NCBI RefSeq assembly: GCF_001681715.1
Contig: NZ_LNWY01000017.1
Coordinates: 25,252-89,251 of the forward strand
Direction of reading: 5' to 3'
Source: Tritonibacter mobilis
GTDB taxonomy: Bacteria; Pseudomonadota; Alphaproteobacteria; Rhodobacterales; Rhodobacteraceae
DNA length: 64,000 bases
Shown piece by piece: positions 26,661-35,802 of the stretch. Made by a program: the position numbers and the translations under genes. A model generated the notes under the pieces. The model saw only the letters and a list, made by a program, of their open reading frames with translations, was not told the origin of the DNA and ran no database searches. The stretch's first letter is position 1; every line of letters begins with the position of its first letter.

Positions 26661-27030
26661 TCCGACATCAAGTCTCGTGCCAAGCTGGTCTCTATAGCAG
26701 CTACCAGCTTAAATCACGCCCAAAGTCCGATGTGAATCCCTTTTATCAACACGATCTAGGATATCACAAAGCTTGGAAACTGATTACAGCTGAGCATCTG
26801 AGTAGTTATAGACAAAAAATAATTTTTGTCTGTATGTGGCTGGCACGCGAAACACTCTGTTCAACGCGGTGATGAAATGTAGCCCAACAGTTCGCGTGGG
26901 CTACGGTGCTTGGGGGCGTTCAACTCATCACAGGATTACTCTGTATTTTAGCGTCGCGCACCGGTATGGCAACGGGGTGTCATAGGCGATGGCGGCGGCC
27001 CGCCAGCGACATCTGGCGGGCGCAGATGGC
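26661..27030. other. Gene-free stretch with one hairpin
   Basis: No gene is supported. A perfect 8-bp stem, GTAGCCCA (26879-26886) with TGGGCTAC (26897-26904), lies about 130 bp beyond the RidA stop. It has no T run, so it is at most a weak transcript end. Confidence 0.4.
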
Positions 27031-27369
27031 TCAACAAGCAGCGGTGATGATGATTTCCACTTTCAACTCAGGACGGGCTAGTTTTGCTTCGCCGCAGGCC
27101 CGGGCGGGGGCGTGGCCCTCCGGTAACCAAGCATCCCAGACCGCGTTCATTTCGGCAAAATCGGCCATGTCAGCGACCCAGATGATGGCCTGCAAAATCT
27201 GTTCGGGCGAGGAACCCGCCGTCTCCAGCAGCGCCTCAACTCGCGACAGGCACTCGCGGGTTTGTTCCGCAATGGTGGTGCCATCGCCCACCTGGCCGCA
27301 TAGATAGGCAACACCATTGTGCTTGACGATCTTGCTCATGCGCTGGCCGGTTTCGATACGTTCGATCAT
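27031..27369 (-). CDS. RidA-family (YjgF/YER057c) enamine/imine deaminase
   Basis: This 112-residue cytoplasmic protein has the family signatures [10 protein letters not shown], [16 protein letters not shown] helix and the C-terminal [19 protein letters not shown]. The Arg in PARAC and the Glu in KVEI correspond to the carboxylate-binding Arg and the catalytic-pocket Glu of RidA. RidA hydrolyses reactive enamines/imines released by amino-acid oxidation. Here it follows a three-subunit FAD dehydrogenase by 11 bp, the expected partner for an imine product. It is the last gene of the leftward TRAP/dehydrogenase unit. Confidence 0.9.
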   Translation of the reverse strand: MIERIETGQRMSKIVKHNGVAYLCGQVGDGTTIAEQTRECLSRVEALLETAGSSPEQILQAIIWVADMADFAEMNAVWDAWLPEGHAPARACGEAKLARPELKVEIIITAAC

Positions 27370-27379
27370 TGGTCTGTCC

Positions 27380-28774
27380 TCAGTTTTCCCCGGTGGCGGG
27401 TGGGGTCTTCAGTGATGCCAACTCACCCAGGGTCACGGGCTTCAGTGGCGGGCGAATGCGATAGTAGCCAGTCTGGTCCGGCGTCTGCCCAGTGGCCTCG
27501 GCCAGAAGGGCGGTGACTGTCAATCCGCAATAGCGCCCTTGGCATGGCCCCATGCCGACGCGGCCAAAGGCCTTGGTCTGATTGGGGCCGAGGCATCCAG
27601 CGCGGGCATGAGCGCGGACCGTGCCGGCGGTCACCTCTTCGCACCGGCAGACTAACGTCTCATCTCTTGGCGACAATGCCTGCGCGCAGGGCGGATAGGC
27701 GGTATCCAGAAAGGGGCGCGGGGCCTGTTCGCGGGCGCGCGCGGATCTGAGCGGTCTGGCTCGCTGGTCCCGCTCATCCGGCGTAAGGCGTGCGGCGTCG
27801 CAGGCGATGGCCAGCGCGGCAAGACGGCCCGACAGGGCGGCTGCCTTGGCCCCGCCGATGCCCGCGCCATCCCCTGCGACAAAGACTCCGGGCACATCGC
27901 TGCGCCCCCAGTAATCCAGCGTCGGGACGAAACACTGCTGCTGCGTACTCCAGTGATGGGCGACGCCAAGTGCGCGCGCAGCCTGCGTATTTGGTACCAC
28001 TCCGTGATGCAGGAATACGGTCTCGCACGCCAGACGCCGGATCCGGCCACGATGGCTGAAACACAGCACCTCGGCGCGGGTGTCGCCTTCGATCCGGATG
28101 TCCTGAGCGCCGATGTAGCGCGGAACGCCTCCGCGTTTCAGCTCCGCCAGCATCCGCAGCCCCTTGGCCATGTAGGGCCAACCGCGCAGGGCGCCGCCCA
28201 GATGGCGCAGGGCGGCACGGCGGTTGCGGCCGGTTTGTGTCTCGACAAGCGCGAGGGGCGGCTGGCCGGCGCGCAGCATCTGAACCGCGATCAGGTACAA
28301 CAGTGGCCCCGCCCCTACCAGCACCGCGGAACGGGCCAGCACGCCGGATTGCTTCAACAGGATCTGCCCCGCCCCGGCCGTCATCACTCCGGGCAGGGTC
28401 CAGCCCGGCAGCGGCATGGGTCGTTCCAGCGCGCCGGTGGCCAGAAGCACCCGGTCGGCAGTCAGCTGCGCGCCGCGCCCGTCCCGCGAGTAGGACAGGC
28501 AAAATCCCGGCTCGATCGACCAGACCACTGCTCCGGTTACATGTTCGACCGGGCTGCTCCGAAGCGCGACAGTGAGGTCGCGACCGGCTGTATAGTCGGG
28601 CCCAAGCAGCGCGGCCCGGTGATCCGGCACATGATCCACATCGCGGTAGATCTGCCCCCCGGCGCGGGGCTGCTCATCCAGCAATGTCACGCTGAGGCCC
28701 GCGTTGGCGGCCTCGGTGGCGGCGGCCATGCCGGCGGGACCGGCCCCGACGATTACAAGATCACGATGCGACAT
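27380..28774 (-). CDS. FAD/NAD(P)-dependent oxidoreductase subunit with BFD-like Fe-S motif
   Basis: The start ATG at 28774 places the dinucleotide fold ([20 protein letters not shown]) at residue 5 as usual and overlaps the upstream stop by 14 bp. The 464-residue protein has a second nucleotide-binding segment [18 protein letters not shown], an FAD motif [20 protein letters not shown] and a C-terminal CRCEEV...[16 protein letters not shown]...CQGRYCG, the [2Fe-2S] BFD-like site. This is the alpha/HcnB-type subunit of heterotrimeric dehydrogenases such as hydrogen cyanide synthase, opine oxidase and D-hydroxyproline dehydrogenase. Confidence 0.88.
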   Translation of the reverse strand: MSHRDLVIVGAGPAGMAAATEAANAGLSVTLLDEQPRAGGQIYRDVDHVPDHRAALLGPDYTAGRDLTVALRSSPVEHVTGAVVWSIEPGFCLSYSRDGRGAQLTADRVLLATGALERPMPLPGWTLPGVMTAGAGQILLKQSGVLARSAVLVGAGPLLYLIAVQMLRAGQPPLALVETQTGRNRRAALRHLGGALRGWPYMAKGLRMLAELKRGGVPRYIGAQDIRIEGDTRAEVLCFSHRGRIRRLACETVFLHHGVVPNTQAARALGVAHHWSTQQQCFVPTLDYWGRSDVPGVFVAGDGAGIGGAKAAALSGRLAALAIACDAARLTPDERDQRARPLRSARAREQAPRPFLDTAYPPCAQALSPRDETLVCRCEEVTAGTVRAHARAGCLGPNQTKAFGRVGMGPCQGRYCGLTVTALLAEATGQTPDQTGYYRIRPPLKPVTLGELASLKTPPATGEN

Positions 28775-29075
28775 GACGGACCTCCGGGCTACCGGGTCGG
28801 GTAATCTGAAGTCCTTCGGCAACCTCGATCATACACGCCTGTCGCTGCACGCCGTCGATCTCCACCAGGCAGTCGAAACAGGCGCCCATCATGCAAAAGG
28901 GCGCACGCGGGGCGCCGGACACGGGCGTGTTACGAAAGCGCTCAATTCCGGCGGCCAGCAGTGCAGCGGCCAAGTTTGCCCCCAGCGGCAACAGCAAGGG
29001 GGCGCCGTCGAACCGGACCTCCACCCGAGGGGCGCTGCTGGCCTCGATCTCAAGAAACGGCAAAACGGGATTCAC
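28761..29075 (-). CDS. Small [2Fe-2S] ferredoxin-like subunit of the dehydrogenase
   Basis: The start is a GTG at 29075, preceded at good spacing by ggagg; the longer open frame upstream lies inside the next gene and is not coding. The 104-residue product carries CMMGACFDCLVEIDGVQRQA followed by Cys, the C-x4-C-x2-C-x11-C pattern of plant-type [2Fe-2S] proteins of the HcnA family. It overlaps the DAO gene by 26 bp and the FAD subunit gene by 14 bp, so the three are made together and form one complex. Confidence 0.88.
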   Translation of the reverse strand: MNPVLPFLEIEASSAPRVEVRFDGAPLLLPLGANLAAALLAAGIERFRNTPVSGAPRAPFCMMGACFDCLVEIDGVQRQACMIEVAEGLQITRPGSPEVRHVAS

Positions 29076-30150
29076 TGAATACCTCCAGGTCGGGAGCCGC
29101 CGCGGTGCCTTCCAGCCAGTCCGGCAGAAGCATCGCATGGGCGGCAGCAAGGGTGATGCCACTGTGGCAGGTGACAAGGCTGGCACCGGGCATTTCGGCG
29201 CTGCGCTGGTAGATCGGCAGCCCGTCGGGTGACAGCACCCGCAGCGCGCCCCAGCTGCGCACCAACTGTGCCCGCGCCAGCGCCGGGTATGCAGCGATCG
29301 CCTCGGCTGCAAGGCCGGAGAGGCCGGACTGGGTGACGCCATCGTCGTGGCCGACCTCCTCGTTGGTGGCGCCGATCTGGATGCCGCCCTCATCGACCTG
29401 CCGGGCAATCAGGGAGGGGCGGTTGATCAGCTTTGGCAGCTTCTCGGTGATCAGCACCTGCCCGCGTTGCGGGCGGATCGGTGCCTTGAACCCCATCTGC
29501 CGCCCAAGGCGCGCGGCACCAAGCCCCGCAGCCAGCACGACCTTGGCAGCGCGGACCCGCGTGCCATCGGCGCAGGCAAGTTCAAAGCCATCCGGCTGGG
29601 TCACCTCGGTCACGGTCTTGCCGGTCAGGACCCGCCCGCCTCGGCGCCGCACGTCGCGAGCGAGGGCCAGCAGCAGCTTCAGCGGATTGGCGTGGCCGTC
29701 CTGGTGATGCAGGATCGCGCCGACCACCTTGGGTCCGATATGCGGCTCTTCCTTGCGCAGGGCGTTGTGGCCAAGCACATCATAGGGGTAGTCGCCATCC
29801 AGCTCCGCCTTCAGGATTTCGTATTTCTCCACAGTCGCCTGCAGCGTGTCTTCGGAAAAATGCAGATCATACCCGCCGTTCTGCTCAAGCGGCACCGCGT
29901 TGCCGGTGTTCTGTTCCAGCTCGGCGGCAAACTCGGCCCAAAGCCTCGCCGAACTCTGTGACCAGCGGGCGTAGCGGGGTTGTTTCATCCCCTTCGACTG
30001 AACCCAGACCAGACCAAAATTGCCGCGACTGGCCCGAAATGAACCGTCATCGCCGTCCAGCACTGTGACCGTCAGCCCGCGCCGCAACAGGCCCCAGGCC
30101 ACCGCAAGGCCGACAATGCCGCCGCCGATGATCGCGTAATCGCTGTCCAT
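29050..30150 (-). CDS. DAO-family FAD-dependent oxidoreductase subunit
   Basis: This 366-residue protein has a Rossmann motif at the very start (DYAIIGGGIVGLAVAWGLLR), the DAO-family second strand VTVLDGDDG, a central substrate-binding region and the C-terminal FAD loop near VTCHSGITLAAAHAMLLPDW. It corresponds to the HcnC/beta subunit that oxidises the C-N bond of the substrate, with electrons passing through the [2Fe-2S] and second FAD subunits. Known relatives act on glycine, sarcosine, opines, D-proline and D-hydroxyproline; the substrate here is not determined. Confidence 0.88.
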   Translation of the reverse strand: MDSDYAIIGGGIVGLAVAWGLLRRGLTVTVLDGDDGSFRASRGNFGLVWVQSKGMKQPRYARWSQSSARLWAEFAAELEQNTGNAVPLEQNGGYDLHFSEDTLQATVEKYEILKAELDGDYPYDVLGHNALRKEEPHIGPKVVGAILHHQDGHANPLKLLLALARDVRRRGGRVLTGKTVTEVTQPDGFELACADGTRVRAAKVVLAAGLGAARLGRQMGFKAPIRPQRGQVLITEKLPKLINRPSLIARQVDEGGIQIGATNEEVGHDDGVTQSGLSGLAAEAIAAYPALARAQLVRSWGALRVLSPDGLPIYQRSAEMPGASLVTCHSGITLAAAHAMLLPDWLEGTAAAPDLEVFSESRFAVS

Positions 30151-30187
30151 GCTCGTTTTCCAGGTCTTGGGGTCAAAGGGGGAGGCC

Positions 30188-30212
30188 GGGCGGGGACGCT
30201 CTCTCCCCGCCC
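30188..30212 (-). promoter_or_regulatory. Intercistronic hairpin between dctP and the dehydrogenase genes
   Basis: GGGCGGGGA and TCCCCGCCC form a perfect 9-bp GC-rich stem with a 7-nt loop in the 116-bp gap after the binding-protein gene. There is no T run. Hairpins here typically stabilise the upstream message, giving more binding protein than downstream enzyme. Confidence 0.6.
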
Positions 30213-30266
30213 GAACTGTGGCTCTGCATCTCCTGTCCCCTGCGGGTCAGGCGCGGGCAGCGCGGA

Positions 30267-31265
30267 TCACTCGGCGGCCGCGGCCACCTTGTCGAGGATC
30301 GCGCGGCCCCAGTCTGCGCCCACATCCTCCAGCACTGCCGGCCAGACATCGCTACGCACCTTGGCCGCCATTGCCGCCAGCTCCGCGTCGCTGAGGCTGA
30401 TCACGGTGGCGCCCAGCTCGTCCACGAGCCGCTGTTCGCTGCGCTGCTGGTCGGCCTCGGCCACATCCCAGCGGGTCGCCTCAAAGGCCTGAGCCTGCTC
30501 GATCAACGCGGACTGATCTTCATCCGACAGGCTGGCGAGGCTCTCGTTTGAGATGATCATGTACCAGACCTCGAAATGGGTATTGGCGGGGATGTAGGTC
30601 TTGGTCACATCGCGGAAGGAGGCGTAATAGCCTTCGGCGCCAGAGCCGATGACCCCATCCACAACCCCGGTCTGCACCGCGGTGAAGGCCTCGGAGAAGG
30701 GGATCGGCGCGGGGATGTAGCCAAGCGCCTCGCCGGTCAGCTGAAAGCTTTTGATGCCCGGCACGCGCACCTTGATGCCGTTTGGATCGACTGAGCCGGC
30801 GGCGGGGTTTTCGACGTTGAGGGAAATGCCGCCGAAATAGACCGGATAGGCGGCGAGCATGGTGATCTCCTGCTCGGCGTAAAGCTCCGCCATCACCTCG
30901 CGCACGGCCCCACCGGGGCCATAGACCGCGCGTGCCTGTTCCCAGTTACCCGCAAGATAGGGGAAGGAGGAGATCTGCATGCGGCGGTCAGCGGCGGTGG
31001 CAGCTGGCTGCGTCGCCATGTCGATGGCACCGACGCTGATGCGCTCCTGCACGGTGGTATAGTCCCCCAGGGCGGAGGCGGGGAACAGCTTGACGCTCAG
31101 ACCACCGCCGGTGGCGTCTGAAACGGCAGCGGAGAAGGCGCGCAATTCGGTATCGATGGTGGTGTCCTGCGGGCGCACATGGCTCATCTTGAGGGTTTCG
31201 GCGCTCGTGTGGGTGCCGATCGCCATCAGCGCTGCCGCGGCAGTGGTCAGGAATGCATGTTTCAT
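30267..31265 (-). CDS. dctP: TRAP transporter substrate-binding protein, DctP family
   Basis: This 332-residue periplasmic binding protein has a signal peptide (cleavage near THTSAETL). The DctP signature Arg appears in GIKVRVPGIKSFQLTGEALG, followed by IPFSEAFTAVQTGVVDGVIG, the family hinge. TRAP binding proteins of this type carry carboxylate-bearing substrates, including amino acids. It sits between the permease genes and the dehydrogenase genes in one orientation, so it probably captures the dehydrogenase substrate. Confidence 0.92.
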   Translation of the reverse strand: MKHAFLTTAAAALMAIGTHTSAETLKMSHVRPQDTTIDTELRAFSAAVSDATGGGLSVKLFPASALGDYTTVQERISVGAIDMATQPAATAADRRMQISSFPYLAGNWEQARAVYGPGGAVREVMAELYAEQEITMLAAYPVYFGGISLNVENPAAGSVDPNGIKVRVPGIKSFQLTGEALGYIPAPIPFSEAFTAVQTGVVDGVIGSGAEGYYASFRDVTKTYIPANTHFEVWYMIISNESLASLSDEDQSALIEQAQAFEATRWDVAEADQQRSEQRLVDELGATVISLSDAELAAMAAKVRSDVWPAVLEDVGADWGRAILDKVAAAAE

Positions 31266-31318
31266 AGGGTGTCCTCCGTGTTGATTTCTGAATGTCGGGT
31301 TGCGTGCGATTTGAGGGA

Positions 31319-32629
31319 TCAGGGGGTGATGTCGTAGCCGAACAGGCGCGGCAGAAAGAGCGACAGATCGGGCCAGAGCGAGGTCAGGAAGACCACTGGA
31401 ACATAACCGAACAGGATCAGCTTCATCGCCGGCGGGATCACCTTTGTGACCTTCACCTTACCGATGCGTGCCCCGAGATAGAGGATCGAGGCATAGGGCG
31501 GCGTAACCCCGCCCATGGCGGTGTTGACGCCCATGATGGCGGCGAACTGCACCGGGCTGATGCCGATCGCCTGCATCAGCGGCAACAGCAGCGGTGCGAT
31601 CAGGATGATGGCGGTCACGTCATTCACTACCATGCCCACCAGGAACAGCAGGATGTTGATGAGGATCAGAAGCAGCACCTTGTTTTCGGTGATCGCAAAG
31701 ATGCCCTGCACCAGCTGTTGCGGGATGCTTTCGTAGACAAACATCTGGCTCAGGATCATCGAGAACAGGATCATCATCATGATCGCGCCCACGGCAGTGG
31801 CGGCTTCCTTGCCGGCAGAGAAGAAATTGTCCCAGCGCAGGCCCTTGTAGATAAGGAACCCCACCGGCACCGCATAGATCACGGCCACGGCGGCGGCCTC
31901 TGTCGGGGTCATGATGCCGCCGTAGATGCCACCAAGGATGATCACCGGCATCAACAGCGCCGGGAAGGCGTGAAACCCGCGCCGGGCGACCTCGCCGGAG
32001 AGTTCGGTAAAGCTCGGCTTGTCATCCAGCACCAGATCGAAGTTGCGCGACATCACCAGGTTGATGATCGAGAAGGCGGTCATGATCAGCAGGCCGGGAC
32101 CAAGCGTGGCTAGAAAGCAGGCCAGGATCGACGTGTCGGTGACCCAACCGTAGACGATCATCGTGACCGAGGGCGGGATGAGCAGACCGAGAATGGAGGA
32201 ATTGGCGATCAGGGCGGTGGCATAGGCCCGCGGGTAGCCGCGCTTCTCCATCTCCGGGATCAGCAGTGGGCCGATCGCCGCAATCCCGGTAAGGCCGGAG
32301 CCGGAGATTGCCCCGATGACGGCGCAGGACACCGCAGCCACCACACCGAGGCCACCGCGCACATGGCCGATGAATGCATTGACGAAACGCAGCAGCGAGG
32401 CGGCAATGCCGCTTTCGGACATGATCGTTCCGGCCAGCACGAAGAGCGGGATCGCGAGCAGCACCGGATTGCCCATCTGCTGGAACCCCCAGAGCATCAT
32501 GCCCTTCATGGTGACGCCTCCGATCAGATACATCACCATCAGCGCCGCGCCGAAACAATAGGGCAGCGGTACCCCCAGGGTCAGCGTGATCACTAGAAGG
32601 GCAATGGCCAGTAGCGCGATCTCGATCAT
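31319..32629 (-). CDS. dctM: TRAP transporter large permease, DctM family
   Basis: The start ATG at 32629 overlaps the dctQ stop (ATGA). The 436-residue protein has about twelve hydrophobic segments and the DctM features VLLAIPLFVLAGTIMSESGI, GSGLTGIAAIGPLLIPEMEK and NSSILGLLIPPSVTMIVYGW, with NDVTAIILIAPLLLPLMQAI near the end. It forms the Na+-driven transport channel. A much longer frame upstream is the shadow of dctQ. It ends 53 bp before the dctP start. Confidence 0.92.
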   Translation of the reverse strand: MIEIALLAIALLVITLTLGVPLPYCFGAALMVMYLIGGVTMKGMMLWGFQQMGNPVLLAIPLFVLAGTIMSESGIAASLLRFVNAFIGHVRGGLGVVAAVSCAVIGAISGSGLTGIAAIGPLLIPEMEKRGYPRAYATALIANSSILGLLIPPSVTMIVYGWVTDTSILACFLATLGPGLLIMTAFSIINLVMSRNFDLVLDDKPSFTELSGEVARRGFHAFPALLMPVIILGGIYGGIMTPTEAAAVAVIYAVPVGFLIYKGLRWDNFFSAGKEAATAVGAIMMMILFSMILSQMFVYESIPQQLVQGIFAITENKVLLLILINILLFLVGMVVNDVTAIILIAPLLLPLMQAIGISPVQFAAIMGVNTAMGGVTPPYASILYLGARIGKVKVTKVIPPAMKLILFGYVPVVFLTSLWPDLSLFLPRLFGYDITP

Positions 32630-33096
32630 GCGATGTCTCCGGACTTGAGGCTGCAGATATGGCCCCAGAGGTGCCAGGCGGTGTAGACCATCATCAGGGC
32701 AAGACCGGCCAGTAGGGCCACGTCTGAATAGAAGGTCGGGATGTAGAGGGTCGGGCTCTCGCGCCAGACGCGCCAGGCGTAGCTGGTGTACTCCCAGGCC
32801 CAGGACAGCAGCCACAGACCGACTATGAGGCTGATCACCTCGCCGATGATGGCCAGAATAGTGTGACCGCGCTGTGAGGTGACGAAGATCTCCAGCACAT
32901 TGGCGCGGATATGGGTGTTCTCGCGCGAGGCGTTCACCGATCCGAGGATATATAGCCACAGAGTCGGATAGAGCATGGTCTCTTCCAGCCCCATCACCGG
33001 AACCTGCAGCACATAGCGGGTGATGACTTGCACGAATTGCCCCAGTGCCACGAGGCAGATCAATGCGGTCAGCAGATATTTGGCAAATGTGTCCAT
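32626..33096 (-). CDS. dctQ: TRAP transporter small permease, DctQ family
   Basis: From the ATG at 33096 (gggggac upstream) the product has 156 residues with four hydrophobic helices and the family motif GLEETMLYPTLWLYILGSVN followed by ENTHIRANVLEI, in which the Glu-Asn-Thr-His-Ile stretch is characteristic of DctQ. It is the first gene of the leftward unit and faces the LysR regulator. Upstream in-frame codons up to 33165 lie in the shared promoter region and are unlikely starts. Confidence 0.9.
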   Translation of the reverse strand: MDTFAKYLLTALICLVALGQFVQVITRYVLQVPVMGLEETMLYPTLWLYILGSVNASRENTHIRANVLEIFVTSQRGHTILAIIGEVISLIVGLWLLSWAWEYTSYAWRVWRESPTLYIPTFYSDVALLAGLALMMVYTAWHLWGHICSLKSGDIA

Positions 33097-33160
33097 GTGT
33101 CCCCCGGTTGCTGCGCCGTCTGTGCGGTTTCGGGACATCACACTGGACAGCGCGCATAAA

Positions 33161-33195
33161 ATCAATTTGATAATATCTTTAGGCCCATCAATTGA
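33161..33195. promoter_or_regulatory. Probable LysR operator in the dctQ/lysR divergent promoter
   Basis: Two small palindromes, ATCAATTTGAT (33161-33171) and TCAATTGA (33188-33195), lie 17 bp apart between the divergent TRAP operon and LysR gene. The paired TCAATT elements have the size and placement expected of a LysR recognition plus activation site. Confidence 0.5.
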
Positions 33196-33206
33196 GTTTA
33201 TGCCGA

Positions 33207-34142
33207 ATGCCCCTCTCTCTGCGCCAGTTGACGACGTTTCGCGAGGTCATGCGCTCCGGTTCCATCAGCCAGGCGGCGCGTACTGTCGGGCGCACCCAGC
33301 CGGCGGTCTCCACCATGGTGCAGACGCTGGAAGACCAGCTGGGGTTCGCGCTGTTTGTGCGCACCCATGGCAAGCTGACGCCGACGCCGGAGGCCTATTT
33401 CTTTCTGGAGGAATGCGAGGATATCCTGAGCCGGGTCGAGCGCACCGAACGCACGCTCGAACGGGTCAGCGCGCTCCAGTCCGGCAAACTGAAGATTGCC
33501 TGCCATCCGGCAGCCTCCAGCGTATTCCTGCCGCGCCTGTTGACCCGTTTTCTTGTTGGCAAGGACGATCTGCAGGTGTCGCTCATCATGCGGTCGTCTG
33601 ATGTGATCGAGGATCTGATCGCCTCGCAGCAGTTCGACATGGGCTTTGCCGAAACGCCTGCGCCGAGGGCCTCGATCAACCAGGTGGACTATGAGCTGGA
33701 ATGCGTCTGCACCCTGCCTGCGGATGATCCCTTGCGCAGCGCCGAAGTGATCACACCAGCGGATCTGGACGGCCGCCCGATGGCGGCGCTGTTCGACCAT
33801 CACGGCACTGCCCTGCGCACCGAGACCGTATTCCGCGAGGCGGGCGTGCGCTTCAACAAGCGGTTCGAACTGCGCACGTTTCTGCCGGGGTTGACCTTCG
33901 TAGCCGCGGGAGCCTGCGGGATGATCTGCGACATGATCACCGCATACAGCCACATCTTGCAGACTCCGGAGGCCGACCAGTTGGTGATCCGCCGTTTCCG
34001 GCCAAGGGTATCAGCCGGGGTTTCGATCCTGACACCCGGCTATGCCACCCCTTCGATGGTCAGCCACGCCTTCATCAGCGACCTGCAGCAGGAGGTCGGG
34101 CAGATGATGACCTATATGGATCGGATTCTATCTCGCAGCTGA
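33207..34142 (+). CDS. LysR-family transcriptional regulator of the TRAP/dehydrogenase operon
   Basis: The ATG at 33207 places the helix-turn-helix at the expected position: LSLRQLTTFREVMRSGSISQ, AARTVGRTQPAVSTMVQTLE. The 311-residue product has the usual effector domain (about 95-300). Divergent orientation with a shared 110-bp region containing TCAATT palindromes is the classical LysR layout, so it probably activates the dctQ-to-ridA unit in response to the transported compound. An alternative TTG start at 33192 would add five residues. Confidence 0.9.
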   Translation: MPLSLRQLTTFREVMRSGSISQAARTVGRTQPAVSTMVQTLEDQLGFALFVRTHGKLTPTPEAYFFLEECEDILSRVERTERTLERVSALQSGKLKIACHPAASSVFLPRLLTRFLVGKDDLQVSLIMRSSDVIEDLIASQQFDMGFAETPAPRASINQVDYELECVCTLPADDPLRSAEVITPADLDGRPMAALFDHHGTALRTETVFREAGVRFNKRFELRTFLPGLTFVAAGACGMICDMITAYSHILQTPEADQLVIRRFRPRVSAGVSILTPGYATPSMVSHAFISDLQQEVGQMMTYMDRILSRS

Positions 34143-34479
34143 CATAAAGCAGATCAGGGGTCTGTTGCGCTACGCTTGAATGGCAAGACATTTTGCGAAC
34201 GATGCCGATGTTGCATGTAGACAGTAAGGCATCATTTCCGATGCACTGAGTAAATCCTAGTTAACAATTCATTATCGATACATTGCTTCCATATATCAGC
34301 TTAAGGTCTCGATTTCGGGTCGCAATGATTGTCGATGATGCGCATTTCATGATGGTTGTTGGCTTTGCGACTTAATGATGTGATCCTTTTGCGGAAACGT
34401 ATCGAAGCGCTGGCGAACAGTCTCATGAGGGAATGTGCTAAGTGCTCACAACATAGACGACCGCTAGAAAGGGAAACGC
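34143..34479. other. Gene-free AT-richer stretch
   Basis: No gene is supported. Composition shifts toward AT compared with the TRAP operon. No terminator was recognised after the LysR gene. Confidence 0.4.
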
Positions 34480-34701
34480 ATGATTGGTCCGATAATCTGC
34501 ATAGCTGGAGTGTTGATCTGCGCCGTGGGGGCCGTCCATTGTTGTCTAGCTTATCAAGATGCTGTGCGGAATGTCCGCGTTGACCCTGAGAGGGTCCGAC
34601 GCTTTGTGGACAGCGCGCCGCTGCACCGCCTTGAGGAGATGAAGGCAAAGCGCCTGGTGTGTCAGTGCTGCGGTGCGCCGCTTGAGGCACGCGGGGTGTA
34701 A
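34480..34701 (+). CDS. Small membrane protein with C-terminal cysteine pair motif
   Basis: This 73-residue frame is preceded by aaaggga 6-12 bp before the ATG. It has one N-terminal hydrophobic helix (GPIICIAGVLICAVGAVHCC), a charged middle and a C-terminal VCQCCGAPLEA, resembling half of a zinc ribbon. No family is recognised. The initiation context and composition make a real gene plausible. Confidence 0.45.
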   Translation: MIGPIICIAGVLICAVGAVHCCLAYQDAVRNVRVDPERVRRFVDSAPLHRLEEMKAKRLVCQCCGAPLEARGV

Positions 34702-34817
34702 ATTCAGGCTGCACTGGATGGCCTGCACCCTTTAAGGAAAAACTTTTACCGTAAACTTGACGTATGATCTACGAGATGGCATAACGCTCCCAACGACACT
34801 TCACGAGGACAGGTTTC

Positions 34818-35444
34818 ATGGCGACGAAAGGGGAAATGGTGCGGGCGCTTGCCCAGCGGTTCGACCTGAACCCTAACAAGGTCGATGCCATGACACGTGC
34901 CATGGCGCGGGCCGGACTGCGCACGCCTGGCGGCCGTGGCCGGGCGGCGGCAGACATGACGGGGGAAGATATCTTTCATCTCACTCTGGCTTTGGCCCAC
35001 GGGCTTGAGACCAAGGATGCGCCCGAGGCCGTGCGAGAGCTCTCGCAACTTCGGCTTGTGCGCGGGAACCTGTTTCTTGACGGTCATATCCAATGGGAAG
35101 CCAACTGCGACGCGGGAGGGGAGAGCAAGCTGCTCGATGTCCTGAACCGGCTGCCTGTCGCTGGATTGGAACTGAATCTTACCTTTGGTGCGTTTTGCGG
35201 CCACTGGCTCGAGGAGGGGTTCAATGGTGCCGATGAGTGGTTCAACTCGGCCCCGGTCTCTGTCGAGGTTAGCTCAAACGGGCCGCATGCCGTGTTCTCG
35301 CACCGATCCGACAAGGGCAGTCTAAAGCTCTGGTTTGGTGATGCTGCCAAGGATCTGAAAACACCGGAGTGGGAACGGCGGACGATCCTGTCCGACAAGC
35401 TCTTCCGCCGGCTATCGCAACTCGCCCGCAGCGGCGTGTCTTGA
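34818..35444 (+). CDS. Hypothetical protein with N-terminal helical DNA-binding-like region
   Basis: This 208-residue protein begins MATKGEMVRALAQRFDLNPN KVDAMTRAMARAGL, a helix-turn-helix-like segment followed by a Gly/Arg loop (RTPGGRGRAAADM). The remainder is mixed alpha/beta with WLEEGFNGADEWFNS and SLKLWFGDAAKDL. No signal peptide is seen. Similar small proteins occur in phage-like or island contexts, but I do not recognise the family. It lies upstream of the Tn7-like module in the same direction; whether it belongs to that element or marks its neighbour is unclear. Confidence 0.6.
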   Translation: MATKGEMVRALAQRFDLNPNKVDAMTRAMARAGLRTPGGRGRAAADMTGEDIFHLTLALAHGLETKDAPEAVRELSQLRLVRGNLFLDGHIQWEANCDAGGESKLLDVLNRLPVAGLELNLTFGAFCGHWLEEGFNGADEWFNSAPVSVEVSSNGPHAVFSHRSDKGSLKLWFGDAAKDLKTPEWERRTILSDKLFRRLSQLARSGVS

Positions 35445-35464
35445 CCAATTCGAGCCCAAGAGGC

Positions 35465-35502
35465 TGTTTGGTTTGCTGAATGCGATTCGTGAAATTGGTT
35501 TG
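35465..35502 (+). repeat. Two TTGGTTTG direct repeats after the 34818 gene
   Basis: TTGGTTTG occurs at 35468-35475 and 35495-35502, 27 bp apart, directly behind a TGT at 35465. Tn7-like ends start with TGT and carry repeated transposase sites, so this is a possible but unproven outer end of the module on the tnsA side. No matching target duplication was found. Confidence 0.25.
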
Positions 35503-35562
35503 ATTTGATGATTTGCGCGACCTTGCAGTCGTGGCTTACGGCTGTCTAAAGGGGTGATTGAG

Positions 35563-35802
35563 ATGAAAATGAAAAAATATCATCATCTTAAAGTGGAAAA
35601 TACCGCCATTTGGGGCGGTGTTGAGCAACTTGCTATTCTCTTTTCGCAAGCTCAGCTCGGTATTCTAAAAAATGAAGGTGATCGCCTTTCTGATCTAGAG
35701 GCCGGAATTTGCGAAAATTCGGCCCCGGAAACCCCGCACTCCCGGCGGGCTGGACAGGTGGGTCCCGTGTCTCTTATGGGCAATTCCCGAATATGCGGCT
35801 GA
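35563..35802 (+). CDS. Doubtful small open frame
   Basis: The 79-residue frame starts MKMKKYHHLKVENTAIWGGV and has no recognised domain. Its sequence overlaps two DNA stem-loops, ACCGCC/GGCGGT (35602-35619) and a GGCCGGAATTT-type inverted repeat (about 35699-35724), so structure rather than coding may explain it. It is listed because it is co-directional with tnsA and has gattgag upstream. Confidence 0.25.
   Translation: MKMKKYHHLKVENTAIWGGVEQLAILFSQAQLGILKNEGDRLSDLEAGICENSAPETPHSRRAGQVGPVSLMGNSRICG

Noticed and set aside
31319..33157. Single 612-residue protein covering dctM and dctQ
   Set aside because: The first part is the out-of-frame shadow of dctQ; the dctM start at 32629 overlaps the dctQ stop in the usual ATGA fashion.
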